A stretch of DNA of 64,000 nucleotides from Burkholderiaceae bacterium (GCA_017848435.1 JAFEHU010000021.1:163902-227901); one strand, 5' to 3'. Counted from the first letter of the stretch, positions 46,457 through 55,456 are shown. Translations and numbers: made by a program. The notes: generated from the letters alone by a model not told the origin.

Positions 46457-47413
46457 ATGCGAAATAAGAATGCGAAAGCACTGCATTCGCCCATGGGCGG
46501 CATGGCGCGCAGCGAACTGCCCCGGCTGGACCTGCTGCACAGCTTTGAGGCAGCGGCCCGCACGCTGAGCTTCACCCAGGCCGCGCACGAGCTGTGCCTG
46601 ACCCAGTCGGCGGTGAGCCGGCAGATCCAGCAGGTGGAGGCCTCGCTGGGGGTGTTGTTGTTCGAACGGCGCCACCGCGCGCTGGCGTTGACCGATGCCG
46701 GGCAGGTGATGCAGCGGGTGGTGACCGACTGCCTGGAGCGTCTGCGCGACGCCACCGCCCGCGTGCGTGCCGAGCCGGCCAGCCGCCAGTTGTCAATGAC
46801 GACGACCCCCAGCTTTGCCTCGCTGTGGCTGATTCCCCGGCTGGCGAAGTTCACCGCCAGCCACCCCGGCGTGGACGTGCGCATTTCGGCCAGCATGGAA
46901 CTGCTGGACCTGGAGCGCAGCCAGGTGGACGTGGCGGTGCGTTTCACGCCGTTGGCGGGCCAGGCCGCCGCACCGCTGTTCGAGGAAAGCGTGGTGCCGG
47001 TGTGTTCGCCGGCGCTGCTGAAGGGGCAAGGGCCGCCACTGCGCAAACCGGCAGATCTGGTGCACCACACGCTGCTGGCGGTGGACACGCTGCAGGGCCA
47101 TGTGGTGCCGGTGGACTGGGCCGCCTGGCTGGGCTTGATGGGGCTGGAGAGCGTGCGCATGAAGAACACGCTGCGCTTCACCCAGTACGCCGACGCGGTG
47201 GCCGCCGCCGTGGCCGGGCAGGGCGTGGTGATCGGGCGCTTGCCCCTGTTGGACGAACTGCTGCACCGGGGCGATCTGGTGGCGCCGTTCGGCCGCAGTG
47301 CGGCGTCGCGCCGCGGTTATTTCATCGTGCCTGCCCGCCGGGCCGCGCACAACCCGGACGCACAGGACTTCATGCGCTGGCTGCAGGCCGAGGCGCAGGG
47401 CGCAGCCGGTTAA
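46457..47413 (+). CDS. LysR family regulator, GcvA-like
   Basis: 318 residues. The N-terminal helix-turn-helix has LDLLHSFEAAARTLSFTQAA followed by CLTQSAVSRQIQQVEASLGV; the substrate domain (about 105-305) includes TTPSFASLWLIPRL and GVDVRISAS, typical of the GcvA/AmpR branch. Divergent from a DUF2917 gene, which is therefore a candidate target. Its stop codon shares TTAA with the stop of serB on the other strand (47410-47413). Confidence 0.9.
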   Translation: MRNKNAKALHSPMGGMARSELPRLDLLHSFEAAARTLSFTQAAHELCLTQSAVSRQIQQVEASLGVLLFERRHRALALTDAGQVMQRVVTDCLERLRDATARVRAEPASRQLSMTTTPSFASLWLIPRLAKFTASHPGVDVRISASMELLDLERSQVDVAVRFTPLAGQAAAPLFEESVVPVCSPALLKGQGPPLRKPADLVHHTLLAVDTLQGHVVPVDWAAWLGLMGLESVRMKNTLRFTQYADAVAAAVAGQGVVIGRLPLLDELLHRGDLVAPFGRSAASRRGYFIVPARRAAHNPDAQDFMRWLQAEAQGAAG

Positions 47414-48120
47414 GCCAACAGTTCCAGCAGCCGGTCGAGCCCGCCGGACTCGATCGCCACCATGGCCTGTTCACGGACCTTGGGCTTGGCGTGGTAGGCC
47501 ACCGACAGGCCGGCCTCGCCCATCATCGGCAGGTCGTTGGCACCGTCGCCCACCGCGATGCACTGGGCCGGCGTGATGCCCAGCAGCGAGGCCACCTCCA
47601 GCAGCGTGCGGCGCTTCTCGGCGCCGTCGCAGATGTCGCCCCAGCTCTGGGCCACCACCTCGCCGGTGAGTTGGCCGTTGGCCTCGGCCAGCTGGTTGGA
47701 ACGGGCGTAGTCAATGCCCAGCCGTGCCTTCACCCGGTTGGCAAAGAACGTGAAGCCGCCCGACACCAGCAGCACCTTCAGGCCGGCGGCCCGGCAGGCG
47801 GCCACCAGCGTGTCGGCACCGGGGTTCAGCCGCAGGCGGTCGTCATAGACCTGCTGCAACGCGGCCACCGGCACGCCTTGGAGCAGGGCCACGCGGCGGC
47901 GCAGGCTCTCCTTGAAGTCCTTGATCTCGCCACGCATCGTGGCCTCGGTGATGGCGGCCACCTCGGCCTTCTTGCCCACCGCGTCGGCGATCTCGTCGAT
48001 GCACTCGATGTTGATCAGCGTGGAGTCCATGTCGAAGGCGATCAGCTTGAAATCGCTGAGCTTGCACGGCGGTGTGAAGCCTTGAACAGTGAGGCCGGGG
48101 GCGAATTCGGTGCGGGTCAT
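47410..48120 (-). CDS. serB: Phosphoserine phosphatase
   Basis: Last step of serine biosynthesis: hydrolysis of O-phosphoserine by a HAD-type phosphatase. 236 residues without an ACT domain. Motif I is FDMDSTLINIECIDE with nucleophile D30 and D32; motif II is VSGGFT; motif III/IV is AVGDGANDLPMM. The start overlaps the stop of mfd by 4 bases (ATGA), and the two are co-transcribed leftwards. Confidence 0.95.
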   Translation of the reverse strand: MTRTEFAPGLTVQGFTPPCKLSDFKLIAFDMDSTLINIECIDEIADAVGKKAEVAAITEATMRGEIKDFKESLRRRVALLQGVPVAALQQVYDDRLRLNPGADTLVAACRAAGLKVLLVSGGFTFFANRVKARLGIDYARSNQLAEANGQLTGEVVAQSWGDICDGAEKRRTLLEVASLLGITPAQCIAVGDGANDLPMMGEAGLSVAYHAKPKVREQAMVAIESGGLDRLLELLA

Positions 48121-51100
48121 GCGGTGGCTTTTTCAGTGGTCGGTTGGCCCAGGCTGCGCAGCACGTCGCGCACCATCTGGGCCCGGTCTTTGGGGTCTGT
48201 GAGTTCGCGCTCGATGCGCAGTTTTTCATTGCCCACCAGTTTGATGTGGCGGTTTTTCTGGATCAGGTGGATGATTTTCATCGAGTCCACCGGCGGGTTG
48301 GGCTTGAAGGTGATGTGGGTCACGCCGGGCGCGGCGTCCACCTTCACCACGCCGAACGGTTTGGCCAGCACCCGCAGCCGGTGCACGTCCACCAAGGTCT
48401 GCGCCTGCGGGGGCAGCTTGCCGAAGCGGTCGACGATTTCTTCCAGCAGCGCGTCGATCTGGTCGGGGTTTTTGGCGGTGGCGAGTTTCTTGTAAAAGCT
48501 CAGGCGCAGGTGCACGTCGCCGCAGTAGTCGTTGGGCAGCAGGGCCGGGGCGTGCAGGTTGATCTCGGTGGTGACCGACAGCGGGGCCAGCAGGTCGGGC
48601 TCCTTGCCTTCTTTCAGGCAACGCACCGCTTCCGACAGCATCTCGTTGTAGAGCTGGAAACCCACCTCCAGCATGTTGCCGCTCTGGTTCTCGCCCAGTA
48701 CCTCGCCGGCACCGCGTATCTCCAGGTCGTGCATGGCCAAATAAAAGCCGGAGCCGAGTTCTTCCATCTGCTGGATCGCGTCGAGCCGCTGCAGGGCGTG
48801 TTTGGTCAGGCTGTCCTTGTCGGGCACCATCAGGTAGGCATAGGCCTGGTGGTGGCTGCGACCCACGCGGCCGCGCAGCTGGTGCAGCTGGGCCAGGCCG
48901 AACTTGTCGGCACGGCTCATCACAATGGTGTTGGCCGTGGGCACGTCGATGCCGGTCTCAATGATGGTGGAGCACAGCAGCAGGTTGTGTTTTTGCGAGA
49001 TGAACTCGCGCATCACCCGCTCCAGTTCGCGTTCCGGCATCTGGCCATGGGCCACGGCGATGCGGGCCTCAGGCAGTATTTCTTCCAGCCGGGCGCGGCG
49101 GTTCTCGATGGTCTCGACCTCGTTGTGCAGAAAGTAAACCTGGCCGCCGCGCTTCAATTCGCGCAGCACCGCTTCGCGGATGACGCCATTGCCCTCGTTG
49201 CGCACAAAGGTCTTGATGGCCAGCCGGCGCTGGGGTGCGGTGGCGATCACGCTCAGGTCGCGCAGGCCTTCCAGCGCCATGCCCAGCGTGCGCGGGATGG
49301 GTGTGGCGGTCAGTGTCAGCACATCGACCTCGGCGCGCAGCGCCTTCATGGCCTCTTTGTGGCGCACGCCGAAGCGGTGTTCCTCGTCGATGATGAGCAG
49401 GCCCAGGTTGGCAAACTTGGTGGATTCGCTCAGCAGCTTGTGCGTGCCAACCACGATGTCCACCGTGCCGTCGGCCAGGCCCTTGAGTGTGGCGTTGACT
49501 TCCTTGCCCGAGCGGAAGCGGCTCACCTCGGCCACCTTGACCGGCCATTTGGCGAAGCGGTCTTTCAGCGTCTGGTAGTGCTGCTCGGCCAAGAGCGTGG
49601 TGGGTGCGAGAAAGGCCACCTGCTTGCCACCCGTCACCGCGATGAAGCAGGCACGCAGCGCGACTTCGGTCTTGCCAAAGCCCACGTCACCACACACCAG
49701 CCGGTCCATCGGGCGCGGGCTGATCATGTCCTGGATCACCGCGTGGATGGCGGCGCGCTGGTCGGCGGTTTCGTCGAAGCCGAAGTCGTTGGCAAAGGTT
49801 TCGTAGTCGTTGGGCGAGTAGCGGAAGGCGTGGCCTTCGCGGGCGGCGCGGCGGGCGTAGATGTTCAACAGCTCGGCGGCGGAATCGCGCACCTGCTCGG
49901 CCGCACGGCGTTTGGCCTTTTCCCACTGGCCGCTGCCCAGCCGGTGCAGGGGTGCCTCGTCGGCGCTGACGCCGGTGTAGCGGCTGATCAGGTGCAGCTG
50001 GCTCACCGGCACGTAGAGCGTGGCCTTGTCGGCGTACTCCAGGTGCAGGAACTCCTGCAGGGCGGCGCTGCCGTCGGCGTTCTTTTCACCCAAATCGAGG
50101 TTCACCAGACCGCGGTAACGGCCGATGCCGTGGGCGCTGTGCACCACCGGGTCGCCGACATTGAGTTCGCTCAGGTCCTTGATCAGCGCCTCGACGTCGC
50201 TGACCTGTTCCTGCTTCTTGCGGCGGCGGGTGGTGGGGCCGGCGGCGAACAGCTCGGTCTCGGTGACGAAGTCGATGCCCGGTTCGACCCAGCCAAACCC
50301 GACGGTGAGCGGCGCCACCGCGATGCCCAGCTTTTCGTCACTCGCCTCGAACTCGGCCAGCGAGTCAAAGGCAGGCGGCGAAATGTTGCTGGCGCGCAAG
50401 AAGTCCAGCAGGCTGCTTTGGCGGCCTTCGCTTTCGGCCAGCACCAGCACCCGGTGGGCGCTGTGGCGGATGTGGTCTTGCAGCTTGGCCAGGGGCTCGT
50501 CGGCGCCGCGCACCACGGCCAGGCTGCCGAGCTGGGTGAAGGCGGCGTCGTCGACCCCTTCGTTCAGCGCCGGGCGAATGGCAAGTTGCGCGTGCTGGTT
50601 GGCCAAGGCGTAAAACTGCTCGGTGCCGAGGAACAGCGCCTCCGGCGGCAGCACCGGTCGCTCGGGGTCGCCCTGCACCAGGCGGTGGCGGTCCTTGGTG
50701 TCTTGCCAGAAGCGCTGGAAGGCCGGCTCCAGCTCGCCGTGCAGCACCACCGTGGCGGCCTGCTCGGCGCTGCCGCCCAGGTAGTCGAACACGGTGGCGG
50801 TGGCGTCAAAGAACAGCGGCAGGTAGTACTCGATGCCGGCGGTGGCGACGCCGTTGCCAATGTCTTTGTAGATGCGGCTCTTGGTCGGGTCGCCTTCGAG
50901 CAGTTCGCGCCAGCGGTTGCGGAACTTGGCGCGGGCCGCGTCGTCCATCGGAAACTCGCGGCCAGGCAAGAGCCGCACCTCGGGCACCGGGTAGAGGCTG
51001 CGCTGGCTGTCGGGGTCGAAGGTGCGGATGGAGTCGATCTCGTCGTCGAACAGATCCACCCGGTAGGGCACCAGCGAGCCCATGGGGAAGAGGTCGATCA

Positions 51101-51599
51101 GCCCACCGCGCACCGCGTACTCGCCGGGGCTCACCACCTGGGTCACGTGGCTGTAGCCGGCCAGTGTCAGCTGGGCTTTGAGCTTGGCCTCGTCCAGCTT
51201 TTGCTTGACCTTGAACTGGAAGGTGTAGCCGGCCAAAAAGGCCGGTGGCGCCACCCGGTACAGCGCGGTGGTGGCGGGCACCACCACCACGTCGGCCTCG
51301 CCTTGGGAGAGCCGCCACAGCGTGGCCAGGCGCTCGCTGATCAGGTCCTGGTGCGGCGAGAAGGCGTCGTAGGGCAGGGTCTCCCAGTCGGGAAACAGCG
51401 CCAGCCGCAGGCCGGGCTGGAAGAAGGCCATCTCGTCCAGCAGGCGCTGGGCGTCGTTGGCGTCGGCGGTGACGACGAGCGTGCGGCGGCCGGCGGCGCG
51501 TTCACGCTCGCCCAGGCGCGCGAGCAGCAAGGCGTCGGCAGAACCTGCCGGGCGGGGCAGCGTGTAGCGCTTGCCTTGGGTGAGTTTGGGTAAGTCCAC
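48117..51599 (-). CDS. mfd: Transcription-repair coupling factor Mfd
   Basis: Displaces stalled RNA polymerase and recruits UvrA. 1160 residues, the normal length. The N-terminal UvrB-like module lacks ATPase motifs (LARLGERERAAGRRTLVVTAD onwards). The RNA-polymerase-interacting domain lies about 480-560 (VGDPVVHSAHGIGRYRGL). The RecG-like translocase has Walker A (GDVGFGKTEVALRA), DEEH (IIDEEHRFGVRHKE) and TATPIPRTLGMAL. The TRCF C-terminal domain closes the protein. The opposite strand carries a spurious ORF nearly as long. An unusually stable hairpin lies just upstream (51620-51645). Confidence 0.97.
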   Translation of the reverse strand: MDLPKLTQGKRYTLPRPAGSADALLLARLGERERAAGRRTLVVTADANDAQRLLDEMAFFQPGLRLALFPDWETLPYDAFSPHQDLISERLATLWRLSQGEADVVVVPATTALYRVAPPAFLAGYTFQFKVKQKLDEAKLKAQLTLAGYSHVTQVVSPGEYAVRGGLIDLFPMGSLVPYRVDLFDDEIDSIRTFDPDSQRSLYPVPEVRLLPGREFPMDDAARAKFRNRWRELLEGDPTKSRIYKDIGNGVATAGIEYYLPLFFDATATVFDYLGGSAEQAATVVLHGELEPAFQRFWQDTKDRHRLVQGDPERPVLPPEALFLGTEQFYALANQHAQLAIRPALNEGVDDAAFTQLGSLAVVRGADEPLAKLQDHIRHSAHRVLVLAESEGRQSSLLDFLRASNISPPAFDSLAEFEASDEKLGIAVAPLTVGFGWVEPGIDFVTETELFAAGPTTRRRKKQEQVSDVEALIKDLSELNVGDPVVHSAHGIGRYRGLVNLDLGEKNADGSAALQEFLHLEYADKATLYVPVSQLHLISRYTGVSADEAPLHRLGSGQWEKAKRRAAEQVRDSAAELLNIYARRAAREGHAFRYSPNDYETFANDFGFDETADQRAAIHAVIQDMISPRPMDRLVCGDVGFGKTEVALRACFIAVTGGKQVAFLAPTTLLAEQHYQTLKDRFAKWPVKVAEVSRFRSGKEVNATLKGLADGTVDIVVGTHKLLSESTKFANLGLLIIDEEHRFGVRHKEAMKALRAEVDVLTLTATPIPRTLGMALEGLRDLSVIATAPQRRLAIKTFVRNEGNGVIREAVLRELKRGGQVYFLHNEVETIENRRARLEEILPEARIAVAHGQMPERELERVMREFISQKHNLLLCSTIIETGIDVPTANTIVMSRADKFGLAQLHQLRGRVGRSHHQAYAYLMVPDKDSLTKHALQRLDAIQQMEELGSGFYLAMHDLEIRGAGEVLGENQSGNMLEVGFQLYNEMLSEAVRCLKEGKEPDLLAPLSVTTEINLHAPALLPNDYCGDVHLRLSFYKKLATAKNPDQIDALLEEIVDRFGKLPPQAQTLVDVHRLRVLAKPFGVVKVDAAPGVTHITFKPNPPVDSMKIIHLIQKNRHIKLVGNEKLRIERELTDPKDRAQMVRDVLRSLGQPTTEKATA

Positions 51600-51619
51600 G
51601 GGGCTTTGAAAATGGCAAA

Positions 51620-51645
51620 CACCCCCCGCTGGATGGCGGGGGGTG
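51620..51645. other. GC hairpin in the mfd-ispD divergent promoter region
   Basis: CACCCCCCGC (51620-51629) pairs perfectly with GCGGGGGGTG (51636-51645), followed on the + strand by GCGTGGGGGGATTTTAG. It looks like an intrinsic terminator but stands between two divergent starts, where a terminator would attenuate either transcript in its leader. It may instead be a remnant of a terminator or a cruciform. Confidence 0.5.
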
Positions 51646-51688
51646 CGTGGGGGGATTTTAGAATGGGGGCCACTCCGCAGCCGACACT

Positions 51689-52366
51689 TTGACCAATACC
51701 CGTTTTTTCGCCCTCATCCCCTGCGCCGGTGCCGGTGCCCGTGCCGGGGCTGGCGGGCCCAAGCAGTACCGGCCGGTGGCCGGGCGCCCCATGGTGCTGC
51801 ACACGCTGGCCGCCTTTGCCGCCGTGCCGCGCGTGGCCCACACGCTGGTGGTGGTGTCGGCAGGCGATGCCTTTTTTGAGGGGCACAGCGGTGCCTGGTC
51901 GGTGGCCAGCTGTGGCGGCGACACGCGGGCGCAGAGCGTGCGCAACGGTTTGCAGGTGCTGGCCGGGCAAGCCCAGCCCACCGACTGGGTGCTGGTGCAC
52001 GACGCGGCGCGCTGCCTCGTCACACCGGCCCAGATCAACGCGCTGATAGACGCCTGCGAACACGACGCGGTGGGTGGCCTGCTGGCGCACCGGCTGCCCG
52101 ACACGCTGAAAAGCGAGGCCGGTGGCCGTGTGGCGGCCACCATTGACCGCAGCGACAAATGGCTGGCCCAAACACCGCAGATGTTCCGCCTCGCTGCGCT
52201 CATGGGGGCCTATGAACAAGCCGGCGCCGCGGTGACCGACGAGGCCAGCGCGATGGAGTTCACCGGCCAAAAACCTTTGCTGGTACCCGGTGGCGCGCAA
52301 AACCTGAAGGTCACCTACCCCGACGACTTTGCCCTGGCCGACGCCATTTTGAGGAGCCGAACATGA
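51689..52366 (+). CDS. ispD: 2-C-methyl-D-erythritol 4-phosphate cytidylyltransferase
   Basis: Third enzyme of the non-mevalonate isoprenoid pathway: MEP + CTP to CDP-ME. 225 residues. The CTP-binding signature is [20 protein letters not shown]; later [12 protein letters not shown] and the C-terminal [17 protein letters not shown] are conserved. The start is TTG at 51689 ([11 protein letters not shown]), since no ATG or GTG fits the family's N-terminus. Overlaps ispF by 4 bases (ATGA). Confidence 0.94.
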   Translation: MTNTRFFALIPCAGAGARAGAGGPKQYRPVAGRPMVLHTLAAFAAVPRVAHTLVVVSAGDAFFEGHSGAWSVASCGGDTRAQSVRNGLQVLAGQAQPTDWVLVHDAARCLVTPAQINALIDACEHDAVGGLLAHRLPDTLKSEAGGRVAATIDRSDKWLAQTPQMFRLAALMGAYEQAGAAVTDEASAMEFTGQKPLLVPGGAQNLKVTYPDDFALADAILRSRT

Positions 52367-52848
52367 GTGAGCCGAAGCTGCGGGTGGGCGAGGGCTGGGA
52401 CGTGCACGCGCTGGTGCCGGGCCGGCCGCTGGTGCTGGGCGGCGTGACGGTGCCGCACCCCGTTGGCCTGCTCGGCCATTCCGACGCCGACGCGCTGCTG
52501 CATGCCATCACCGACGCGCTGCTGGGCGCCGCCGGCCTGGGCGACATTGGCACCCATTTCCCCGACACCGATGCGCAGTTTCGCGGTGCCGATTCGTCGG
52601 TGCTGCTGGCCGAAGCCATGCGCCGTGTGGCCGCGCTCGGTTGGCGCATTGCCAACGTGGACAGCACGGTGGTGGCGCAGGCGCCGAAGCTGGCACCGCA
52701 CATCCCGGCCATGAAAGTGGCGGTGGCCAAGGCCCTGGGCGTGGCGCCCGACCAGGTCAATGTGAAAGCCAAAACCGCCGAGCGCCTGGGCCCGGTGGGG
52801 CAGGGCCTGAGCATTGAGGCGCGGGCTGTTGTGCTATTGATTCAGTAG
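52363..52848 (+). CDS. ispF: 2-C-methyl-D-erythritol 2,4-cyclodiphosphate synthase
   Basis: Fifth step of the MEP pathway: cyclises CDP-ME 2-phosphate to MEcPP with release of CMP. 161 residues, a trimer with Zn2+ held by the D and H of EGWDVHAL and the H in [20 protein letters not shown]. The C-terminal [19 protein letters not shown] is conserved. The last four sense codons (LLIQ) and the stop TAG are part of a dispersed repeat copy. Coupled to ispD by an ATGA overlap. Confidence 0.96.
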   Translation: MSEPKLRVGEGWDVHALVPGRPLVLGGVTVPHPVGLLGHSDADALLHAITDALLGAAGLGDIGTHFPDTDAQFRGADSSVLLAEAMRRVAALGWRIANVDSTVVAQAPKLAPHIPAMKVAVAKALGVAPDQVNVKAKTAERLGPVGQGLSIEARAVVLLIQ

Positions 52849-52898
52849 CTGAATCACCAGATTTCACTAAGGCTCGAGGCCAATTTGGCTTAAAAATA
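52832..52898. repeat. Dispersed ~65-bp repeat, copy 6, supplying the ispF 3' end
   Basis: One of the two best copies. It begins GCTATTGATTCAGTAGCTGA and continues ATTTCACTAAGGCTCGAGGC then CAATTTGGCTTAAAAAT. The ispF codons LLIQ and the stop are read from its first bases. The remaining part fills the gap to the sensor-kinase stop (52922). Confidence 0.88.
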
Positions 52899-52921
52899 CC
52901 GCCAAAGGCCATCCAGGGCCG

Positions 52922-54265
52922 TCAGCGCACCCGTTTGAGGGTGATGTGCGCTGCCAGCCCACCGCCGGCCGCGTTGGCCAGTGTGAACTTGCCGCCCATG
53001 CGGGCCACCGCCTTGTCCACAATCGCCAGGCCCAGGCCGGTGCCGGTGGCGGCGGTGCGGGCCGCGTTGCCACGGAAGAAGGGCTTGGTCAGGTTGTCCA
53101 GCATCTCGGGCGGCACACCGGGGCCATGGTCGCGCAGCGTCAGCAACACACCGTGGTCTTTCAGGCGGGCGCCAATGTCCACCCGCGCCACCCCGGTGTC
53201 GGTTGACTGGCCGTAGCGCCGTGCATTCTCCAGCAGGTTGGACACCACACGCGACAGCTCCACCGCGTCGGCCTGCACCTTGATCTGTGGCGGCATGTCC
53301 AGCGTGACCAACATGTCGGGGTAGTCTTTCACCGCGTAGACGGCCGCGTCCACCACGTCTTTGAGCACCACCGGCTGCAGCGGCGCGGCGTCCGGCCGGG
53401 CGTAGTCGAGGAACTTGCCGATCACCGCGTCGAGCTGCGCAATGTCGGCGTTCATGTGGTCGCGGGTGTCAACGTCGGCCACGCTCAGTTCGGTCTCCAG
53501 CCGCAGCCGGGCCAGCGGCGTGCGCAGGTCGTGGCTGATGCCGGCCAGCATCACCGCGCGGTCCTGCTCCAGCTTGGAGAGCTGGTCGGCCATGCGGTTG
53601 AAGCCGATGTTGACCTGGCGGATCTCGGTCGTCATGGCGGCTTCGTCCAGCCGCACGGCGGCAAAGTCGCCGTCGCGCAGGCGGTTGGCGGCGAGCGACA
53701 GTTGCTTCAGCGGGCGGTTGATGTAGCGCGCCATCAGCGCCGCGCCCGCCAGCGATAGCCCGGCCGCGCCGAACAGCCAGATCAGCCAGGTCTTGCTGCC
53801 CACCGGGCCAATGCGCTCCGGGTCGGTGAACAGCCAGTAGTCGTCGCCCTCGATGTTGAAGCCCACCCACAGGCCTTTGCCGCCGTTGACCTCGCTGGCC
53901 ACCACGGTATTTTTACCCAGGGTGTTGGTCAGCTCGACGCTGATGCGCTCGCTGAAAAAATCGTGTGCAAAGCGGGTGTAGCGGTCGCCCGGTTCGCGCG
54001 GGGTGATGCGCACGCCCTCCTGGTCGGCCAGGGTCTTGATCAGCGAGACGCGGGCAATCGAATCGGCGTACACCAGCGCGGCACGGGTCAGGTTGACCAG
54101 TGAGGCAATTTGTTGCGCACTCTGGATGGCGCGTGGCTCAAACTCCAGCGCCTTGAAGGTTTGTTGCCACAGCACGATGCTGCCAACCAGCAGCGCGGCC
54201 AGCATCACAAACGTGCGCCAGAACAGGCTCAGTCCCACCTGCTCCTTCAGGGCGGGGAGGGTCAT
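52922..54265 (-). CDS. envZ: EnvZ-like sensor histidine kinase (OmpR/EnvZ pair)
   Basis: 447 residues. Membrane span 1 about 15-34, periplasmic loop, span 2 about 158-178, HAMP domain (YINRPLKQLSLAANRLRDGDFAA region), H box with H245 (AGISHDLRTPLARLR) and an HATPase domain with N box (NLLENARRYG), G1 (RDHGPGVP) and G2 (GTGLGLAI). It phosphorylates the OmpR-type regulator upstream. The usually tight regulator-kinase spacing is broken here by a 268-bp fold-back element. The ribosome site is weak (CAGG within the element end). Confidence 0.92.
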   Translation of the reverse strand: MTLPALKEQVGLSLFWRTFVMLAALLVGSIVLWQQTFKALEFEPRAIQSAQQIASLVNLTRAALVYADSIARVSLIKTLADQEGVRITPREPGDRYTRFAHDFFSERISVELTNTLGKNTVVASEVNGGKGLWVGFNIEGDDYWLFTDPERIGPVGSKTWLIWLFGAAGLSLAGAALMARYINRPLKQLSLAANRLRDGDFAAVRLDEAAMTTEIRQVNIGFNRMADQLSKLEQDRAVMLAGISHDLRTPLARLRLETELSVADVDTRDHMNADIAQLDAVIGKFLDYARPDAAPLQPVVLKDVVDAAVYAVKDYPDMLVTLDMPPQIKVQADAVELSRVVSNLLENARRYGQSTDTGVARVDIGARLKDHGVLLTLRDHGPGVPPEMLDNLTKPFFRGNAARTAATGTGLGLAIVDKAVARMGGKFTLANAAGGGLAAHITLKRVR

Positions 54266-54268
54266 GTC

Positions 54269-54536
54269 AGGGCCTGCTCACACTGTTTTCACCAGTGCGA
54301 ATGGGTTTAAAACAGCGCCAATCAAGGCGCGGGACGACGGCAAGGCTTTCTGCCTTGCCTAGGAGTTCAACGCGGAGTGGCGCTGTTTTAAACCCATTCC
54401 CTTCGGGTTGCGGCCAAAAAGGCCATGCGCCGCGTTGCGAAGCCTTGCCGGACGGAGAGTCCGGCTGCATTTCGCGCCTTGCGCATGACATTTTTGATCC
54501 GCAACGCATCTGGTGAAAACAGTTTGAACAGGCCCT
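54269..54536. mobile_element. MITE-like nested inverted-repeat element between ompR and envZ
   Basis: Outer arms 54269-54295 and 54510-54536 are inverted with 2 mismatches in 27 (arm core CTGTTTTCACCAG). An inner pair 54299-54320 and 54378-54399 is a perfect 22-bp inverted repeat (AATGGGTTTAAAACAGCGCC). Smaller hairpins lie inside, e.g. GGCAAGGC/GCCTTGCC and GCCGGAC/GTCCGGC. It has no coding capacity and fills the whole gap exactly from the kinase start to the regulator stop. No target duplication is evident. Confidence 0.7.
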
Positions 54537-55266
54537 AGGCCGCGCCGTCCGGCACGAACACATAGCCCACGCCCCACACCGTCTGGATGTGGCGCGGCGT
54601 GGCCGGGTCGGTCTCGATCATCTTGCGCAGGCGCGAGACCTGCACGTCCAGACTGCGGTCAAATGGCTCGAAGCCGCGGCCGCGCGCCAGCTGCGCCAGC
54701 TTCTCGCGCGACATCGGCTGGCGCGGGTGCCGCACCAGCGCCTTCAGCATCGCAAATTCGCCGGTGGTCAGCGGCACTTCCTCGCCGTTCTTGTGCAGCG
54801 TGCGCTGGCCCATGTCGAACACGAAGTGGCCAAAGCGCACGGTTTCGTCTTCACCCGACGGCGCCCCCGGCACCTCGGCCGGTGGACGGCGGCGCAGCAC
54901 CGCATGGATGCGGGCCAGCAGCTCGCGCGGGTTGAAGGGCTTGGCGAGGTAGTCGTCGGCCCCCACCTCCAGGCCCACGATGCGGTCCACGTCTTCGCCC
55001 TTGGCGGTCAGCATGATGATCGGCGTGCGGTCGTTGGCCGAGCGCAGGCGGCGGCAGATCGACAGGCCGTCTTCGCCGGGCATCATCAAATCGAGCACGA
55101 TCAGGTCCACCGAGTCGCGCAGCAGCACGCGGGTCAGCGCCTTGCCGTCTTCCGCCACGATCACCTCAAACCCTTCCTGCGACAGGTAACGCCGCAGCAG
55201 GTCGCGGATGCGGGTGTCGTCGTCGGTGACCAGGATGCGGTCAGGGCGCGCGGCTGAAGTGCTCAT
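54535..55266 (-). CDS. ompR: OmpR-family response regulator
   Basis: 243 residues. The receiver domain has D15-D17, phospho-acceptor D59 (LIVLDLMMPGEDG) and K in DDYLAKPFN; the C-terminal winged helix has LTTGEFAMLKALVRHP and RSLDVQVSRLRKMIE. Start ATG 55266 (MSTSAARPDRILV); the upstream extension to 55296 lacks support. Upstream gene of the pair with EnvZ. The first two bases of its stop codon belong to the fold-back element's outer arm. Possible OmpR-type sites lie in its upstream region. Confidence 0.93.
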   Translation of the reverse strand: MSTSAARPDRILVTDDDTRIRDLLRRYLSQEGFEVIVAEDGKALTRVLLRDSVDLIVLDLMMPGEDGLSICRRLRSANDRTPIIMLTAKGEDVDRIVGLEVGADDYLAKPFNPRELLARIHAVLRRRPPAEVPGAPSGEDETVRFGHFVFDMGQRTLHKNGEEVPLTTGEFAMLKALVRHPRQPMSREKLAQLARGRGFEPFDRSLDVQVSRLRKMIETDPATPRHIQTVWGVGYVFVPDGAA

Positions 55267-55281
55267 GGTTCGGTCTGAAAG

Positions 55282-55356
55282 TTGTAACAAGGCCATTTTG
55301 CAGCGCCTGCGCCACAGTGGGCGCGGTTCCGGCCCAGGATTGACACACTGTTACAA
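55282..55356. promoter_or_regulatory. Inverted TTGTAACA boxes upstream of ompR, possible autoregulatory sites
   Basis: TTGTAACA (55282-55289) and TGTTACAA (55349-55356) are exact inverse copies, 67 bases start to start. Each contains the GTAAC core of known OmpR boxes. A TTGACA hexamer (55340-55345) directly precedes the second box, so a promoter for the + strand gene could overlap it. Confidence 0.35.
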
Positions 55357-55456
55357 ATGTTGTTTTGGCGTGCATGCGCTGGGCCACAATGGCCGCTATC
55401 GTTGTTTTCATCAAGACTTGGCAGCACCCGCTGCCCGGTCTCCTCAAGAGTTCAGG

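Noticed and set aside
48144..51593. 1149-codon open frame opposite mfd on the + strand
   Set aside because: It mirrors mfd almost end to end. Its translation is His/Gln/Ala/Val-rich, as expected from antisense of a high-GC gene, and shows no family motif. A shadow frame.
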